This document shows positions 42,086 to 64,000 of a stretch of DNA of 64,000 bases, one piece after another (the stretch's first letter is position 1; the number at the start of each line of letters is the position of its first letter). Below the pieces are notes generated by a model. The model saw only the letters and a list, made by a program, of their open reading frames with translations, made no database searches and had not been told where the DNA came from. Both the position numbers and the translations under genes were made by a program. The stretch spans positions 4,118,899 through 4,182,898 of the forward strand of contig RPFO01000026.1 of assembly GCA_009746045.1 (NCBI GenBank). The letters are read 5' to 3'. The DNA comes from Mesostigma viride (lineage: Eukaryota; Streptophyta; Mesostigmatophyceae; Mesostigmatales; Mesostigmataceae).

Positions 42086-43234
42086 AAGATTGTGCCTATT
42101 GACATGACAGGAGCGTGCTCTATTCGTCCGGCAAGAATGTGCCATCTCCCATGTCTGCGCTGGTTGTCTAGTTGATGTGATGAGGCGAGGCATCCAAGTG
42201 CCGTATTCACGAAACAAGAACTTTCGTTAGTGCTTGATGAGACACTCTGAACGTGCTACGTTGGTGAGGCATCCCGACGTGCTGTTGTATAAGAGGCTGG
42301 AGAGTGCCTTATTTTATGAACAGGCAGATTTGGTGTGTTGACAAGGCAGACTTGCCATTTTGATAAGGCAACAACGCCTGATTTGGAGACGAAAATCTGC
42401 CGTACTAGTGAGGCAGAAGAATGGGAATCTGCGGCAAAAGGTTGCCGGCTGACGGCACAAAGCGCGATGAGCGGTGGAAAACTTCACGGGTGGCAGAGAA
42501 TGAGAGAAATCCGTTCAGTGGTGGCTTTCGACTGCCACTGCGGTTGAGAGCCGACTGCTGTTGAGGTCAAACCAAGACAAGAACATGGAGCAAGACAACA
42601 GGGATGAAGTTTGTCGTGAAAGCGGGCAAGATTTGCTTGGTTGGCTGATGGAGTGACGGTGACGGCTGATGGAGTACTGGTGACGTAATTGTGAGGTACC
42701 AAGGGGGTGACCCAAAAGGCACACTGGAGGCACCCCCTCCCTAGAGGCACTAAGGGGATGGTGGGCCATCCGTGGTCCTAGGGCTTGCATCGTCGGGGGT
42801 CATGCGGCTGGACGGGCCTGGGGGCTCCTGTTGGTATCCGTGCTGACCTGTATCCTGCAAGGAGCCTGCTCCAGATTTTTTTTTTTTTTTTAAACTGGGA
42901 GTTCTTGCAGAGACTTGCAGGTGGGACCAAACTTCCACGCCCCCCACGTACGATGCTTCTCACAATGCTTGAGCAGTTCAGGCATTGCGAGAATTGAGGC
43001 TCGGGGCGGTGCCCATATGTCAGTCGTGTTTATCACTGAAATGGCAGAGCTATAAGTCACAAGCATGATGCCATGTTGATTTCCATGCTTTACCAGTGAT
43101 TGTCTGTGGTGCCTTGGGCTCGTCCATGCATGTTCAACCCGCTTGTTCTGCTAGAAAGCGGCAGCTTCATGGCCAGGAGGCGGCCCTGGCCAGCCTGGTG
43201 ATGATAGGTCTGAATGCATCCAGGGGTGTTTATA
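42086..43234. other. No gene seen (lectin 3' flank)
   Basis: Short gcaagaatgtgcc-type remnants of the 48-bp repeat extend to about 42150. A T-run occurs at 42877-42890. Open frames lack motifs. Confidence 0.45.
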
Positions 43235-44105
43235 TACCAAGGAGACAACCAGAGAAGGCCAGAAATCGGGAGAATCCGGATCCCATGGTAGCTCGAGCCT
43301 GCCATTATCTTGTCCGCGTGTTCGAGTCGTTCATGATTATGAATATGAATGGTGATGGAAATGTGTAGCCTTGTGCATTGAAATTATGGCTGGCTTACGT
43401 GTAGAGCGACTAGATGACCTACACGGTGGGGCTGGAAACAGCTTGCTTGATCAGGGCGTGCATGTGTTTCGAGCCTAACTGGCCAGGAGTGTCTAGTGGT
43501 GAGCACCATTGCTGCAATCGCTCTCCCACCATTTACGAGGAAATACCCTCAAATGGAAAACCACTGAAAAGGTCTATAGGTAGTCAGTCATTATGTTAGC
43601 CATGCCGTGATTCCAAACGTCCAAGAACTGCACACGGTGCGAAGGCAAAAATCCGGAGGACAGCACTTTCAAATGTGCGGAGGGAACCAAAAGCCCGCGT
43701 ATGCCAGAAAACATCGTGTTGCTGCAGCGACGCGACGATGTGGACAATGAATCCAGTGCCAAGCTCGGAACGGCCGCAAAGGAGATCTGGCATCACAGGG
43801 TTCAGATGTGCGGAGATACTACGCGATCCAGCCGGTCCACAACCTGTTTGTAGAGCTTGTGCCAAGGGGCAGCACCGAACAGATATGTGGGTGACGTTGC
43901 AAAAAACACCGGACTTGACGGAGCATAATGCTTATATACCAAAGAGACAACCAGCGCAGGCCAGAAATCGGGAGAATCCGGACCATGGTAGCTCGAGCCT
44001 GCCGTTATCTTTTCCGCGTTTTCGAGTCGTTCAGGATGATGAAGATGAATGGTGATGGAAATGTGTATCCTTGTGCATTGAAATTATGGCTGGCTTACGT
44101 GTGGT
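43235..44105. repeat. Dispersed ~150-bp repeat, two copies
   Basis: Copies at 43235-43390 and 43930-44105 share ttatataccaa(g/a)gagacaac, ggccagaaatcgggagaatc, catggtagctcgagcctgcc, ttttcgagtcgttca and a tail gaaatgtgta-ccttgtgcat. Partial copies: 19685-19812, 26205-26240, 35648-35672 and 16036-16056. ggtagctcgagcctgcc and gttcgagtc are spaced like tRNA-type A and B boxes, so a SINE is possible but unproven. Confidence 0.6.
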
Positions 44106-44477
44106 AATGCTTATATACGATCACATGTAGGATAGTGAGCATGTGGAATTAAAAATGGCTCTATTAAAAATGGCTCTATGATTACCAGTTCATGTATATA
44201 GGAGGTTGGATTGTTGGCGAAGAGGCCAGGCTCGCGCGGCGCTCTAGCAGGGGGAAGTCGACACATGCCATGTTCATCATGCATGCAGTAACGCGTAGCC
44301 CTAGCTGCATGTAGTAACCCTGAGGATAGCCGCTACACTACCGCCTCGTCTGCCATTACAGTAGAGGACAGCTCGGATGAGGATTACATCCCCATCTAGT
44401 GCTTAGTGGTTGGGGAATGATGCAGACGATATTTATTTAAACTTTAGTGTAATGATTTTTTCTAATGAGATTAGCAT
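44106..44477. other. No gene seen; shared repeat end at 44405-44480
   Basis: The last ~75 bases (ggggaatgatgcagacga ... gagattagcatagtac) match 4392-4460 just before the (CATC)n array. They are probably the 3' end of another dispersed element. Confidence 0.5.
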
Positions 44478-44664
44478 AGTACACCCCCCCACCACCACGT
44501 TTAAGATTCTCAGGTTTAAGATCATGAGCCCCTGGATTTGACCTCTACTAGTAGTATAATTGTAGTAGAATGTAGTAGAACTTAATATCGAATCACAGTA
44601 GTAAGATTCATGAGCCCTGGATTGGTCGGACCCCAATTTTAAACGTGTGTGGGGGGGGTGTACT
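44478..44664. mobile_element. MITE-like element, 187 bp
   Basis: Terminal inverted repeats agtacaccccccc...acgtttaa (44478-44504) and ttaaacgt...ggggggtgtact (44638-44664), about 26 bases each. The AT-rich interior carries a second, imperfect inverted symmetry (agatcatgagcccctgga / agattcatgagccctgga are direct). No target duplication could be fixed. Confidence 0.55.
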
Positions 44665-45353
44665 CCGTGGCATGCCTTTGCGCATGACACGCTAGTACTT
44701 ACTTACAGTAACGTACTGGGCTGCAGGTCTGGCCTATATGGCTAGCTGTCCATGCATGCGAGCCATCTGGTTTGTTTAGTACGCGCGAAATTCTGAAGGA
44801 TTCATGCACTAGGTGTCGTATGTCACTAGCCTGTGCTGGTTCATGTGTATAATATGTGCGAAATCCTTATTATATGTATTATTGTCTCACTTAATATTAT
44901 TCACAACAATGCCCAGTGCAACACACTGGTATCCTCAACGAGACATTCTAATCTCGTGTTCGTAAAGGGAATTATTAAACACCCAATCGAGCCCTGCTTT
45001 ACCAGTTACTTTGAGATTATCCTTCCCGTGGACGCTTGGGAAAGTGGGCTGGAGATAACCGATCATGATGCCCCCCAAGTGTGCCTATAACTGTGCGCCA
45101 CACGGAATCAGTGTGGCCTTCACAAGGCAATCAGGAACTAAACAGAAAAATATGACCATGTTTCCGGACAAAAAAGTGTCGATCATGATCCAGCCAGAGG
45201 CATGATATTGCCCTGGTCATTTTTCAGAAAAGCCCTATTATTCAATTATCAGGACTTTTGTATCACTACTAACATTCCTACAGCAATAATAAGCTCTGCA
45301 CTCCCTCGCTGGTCCTGCAGTTCGCAACGACCCGCCTATTTCATCCTGTTGCA
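44665..45353. other. KDO-8-P synthase 3' flank, no other gene seen
   Basis: An 85-codon plus frame at 44833-45090 has no motif I recognise and no splice context. Treated as spacer and 3' UTR. Confidence 0.45.
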
Positions 45354-49576
<4,223 letters not shown>

Positions 49577-50373
49577 TTTTATGTGTCTGGAATAGCGGAA
49601 TTACAGAAAGAATTGAGCCACCCGCAAAGCAGTGTGCCTTGCGCCTTGTGAGTGAGGAATGTCTGACCTGCACGCCTCCACTCTAAGACTTGTGGCGGGA
49701 GGCGGGCGCGTGTACCGCTGGCCATGAAATTCCGCCAGCGCATCTGGAAAGGGTCGGCGGAATCTGATTTCAAAAGGTTCCGTGCCGACTGGAGAGCCGA
49801 TAACGTTAAATTTGCCAAGTGCCAACTAGAGATGTCAGATCTTCCCAACCCGGTACGTTTGGAGGTACATTGCTTGTTGTATCACATTTTCTACTAGATG
49901 GTAGTACACCACTTAATGTCCGCTGCAGCACACAAGTATGTTCATCAACTTTTAGAAATGTCGTGGCGAGTATTGATTCGCTCAGCGTAAAAATGACAAT
50001 TGACAGCTGCCTTTTGGTAGTCCTTTTTGCGGTCCCAAATGGCTGGAAGCTGCGCATATTTTTGAGGCCGTACCGGGTAACAGCAAACTTGCGGTGCGAG
50101 CAACCTGAGCTGGCCAAGCATCGCGTCAGGGTCTCAGGGGCCAACGTTCCAAACGCGGTGCGTACACCTGGTGTGTTGTTGTTGTTGTTGTTGCCCACGC
50201 CGCACATGGGCAGCAGAGATTAGACCTGGTCTGTACGTGGTCTGTGGACATCCACCAACTCCAACGGCAACACGCTGCGTCACTTGCAGCGCGCCAGCGC
50301 CGTAGTCCTGTCACTCCTGTGGTCATTATTTTGTCGTGGCATGCCAGAAGGCAGTCAACGACGACCGTCCCCT

Positions 50374-50429
<56 letters not shown>

Positions 50430-50999
50430 GCCCCGATTCGCGGCGCGGCGCATGCGCGCAGCTCGCCTTGCTCTTCGCAGCTCGCACTTGGCACAAACAA
50501 GGTGAGAGTACCGGCGCAAGAATACTCAACTCAACTTCCACTTGGCAGCAACAGCTGCAGCAACGGTGTCACCGGGGGCGCATGGAGCATGGAGCACCGA
50601 ACACCGAACCTGCCATTTTCATATTTATTCTGGCAGCCAACTGGTTGGTGCAGCGATTTTCATATTTATTCTGGCAGCCAACTGGTTGGTGCAGCGAGAC
50701 TGCAGCGGTTGGTGCAGCGAGACTGCAGCGAGACTTGCAGCTGCCACGCACACTTATGCAGTCCTGTCGGGCCAGTACTCAGTACAGTAGTAGTGTCGCG
50801 CCCATCGCACGTGACGACCAGGACTTGGCAGGCTGCGAACTTGCGCAAAACTGAGCACCATGCATGAATCATGCACTGACAGAATCGATTCCTGACCTGT
50901 TGTAAATTATATCAATCGAGGACATTCTTGGCTTTGTTTGGCCATGGGTTGATTGGTGCTCTACTCCTCCTAGCATTGACGAAAGCTAGTTTGTTTCCA
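49577..50999. promoter_or_regulatory. Divergent region between KDO-8-P synthase and DXO
   Basis: Start codons face away from each other, 1.4 kb apart. Contents: a gttgttgttgttg run (50173-50190), a (GGCTCC)n array (50375-50428), and a 42-bp duplication (ttttcatatttattctggca at 50616 and 50658) followed by gcagcgagactgcagc repeats. Open frames are repeat-driven and overlap. A promoter role is inferred from position only. Confidence 0.45.
50375..50428. repeat. (GGCTCC)n hexanucleotide, nine copies
   Basis: Perfect hexamer array in the KDO-8-P synthase/DXO intergenic region. Gives spurious AP, RLRL and GSGS frames. Confidence 0.95.
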
Positions 51000-63894
<12,895 letters not shown>

Positions 63895-64000
63895 GTGAGC
63901 GCCCGCTGGCTGGTGGTGGATGGATATTCGATTTGTAGATTAGCCGGATGGCTTTGCAACGCAATTCTATGAATCTGGCTGCATCGTTTTCCTGGAAGAG

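Overview
This is a nuclear genome window from a photosynthetic eukaryote of the green lineage (Viridiplantae), most likely a green alga with a repeat-rich genome. The evidence is four multi-exon genes with GT-AG introns: a thylakoid curvature protein (CURT1), a 291-residue KDO-8-phosphate synthase, a DXO/RAI1 nuclease with a plant-style N-terminal extension, and a large PSI/L-type-lectin protein. I cannot choose between streptophyte and chlorophyte algae from sequence alone. There are no operons, ribosome binding sites or CRISPR arrays.

Layout. 1-19.6 kb is a gene-poor graveyard of non-LTR retrotransposons (5'-truncated LINE copies, ORF1 pieces, conserved hairpin + TTAA tails). It also holds a 1,055-bp perfect (CATC)n array, a palindromic ~280-bp satellite and an ~11.75-kb inverted-repeat-bounded insertion that appears to split a LINE ORF1. 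20.1-21.5 kb (minus) is CURT1, complete in 4 exons. About 22.6-41.9 kb (plus) is the lectin gene: 20 supported exons, more than 1,400 codons, first exon(s) unresolved. 42-45.3 kb is non-coding with dispersed repeats. 45.35-49.58 kb (minus) is KDO-8-P synthase, complete in 11 exons. 51.0-63.9 kb (plus) is DXO: 11 exons seen, 3' end beyond the window.

CURT1 and the lectin gene are divergent. The lectin and KDO-8-P synthase genes are convergent. KDO-8-P synthase and DXO are divergent, with about 1.4 kb between start codons. Exon phases were checked by hand and agree across every junction listed, except the 5' end of the lectin gene.

Two observations stand out. First, many introns of the two long plus-strand genes carry decayed local copies of the adjacent exon edge together with its splice site, sometimes in three to five tandem copies. 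This points to intron growth by repeated exon-edge duplication. The two minus-strand genes show no such copies that I could find. Second, the lectin protein joins a PSI-like cysteine motif, five or six copies of a beta-rich module (pattern T-x-F ... G-x-x-I ... R-T-V-x-x-I-x-S-D) of a kind I associate with phage and large-virus structural proteins, and a C-terminal L-type lectin domain that is itself interrupted by one more such module.
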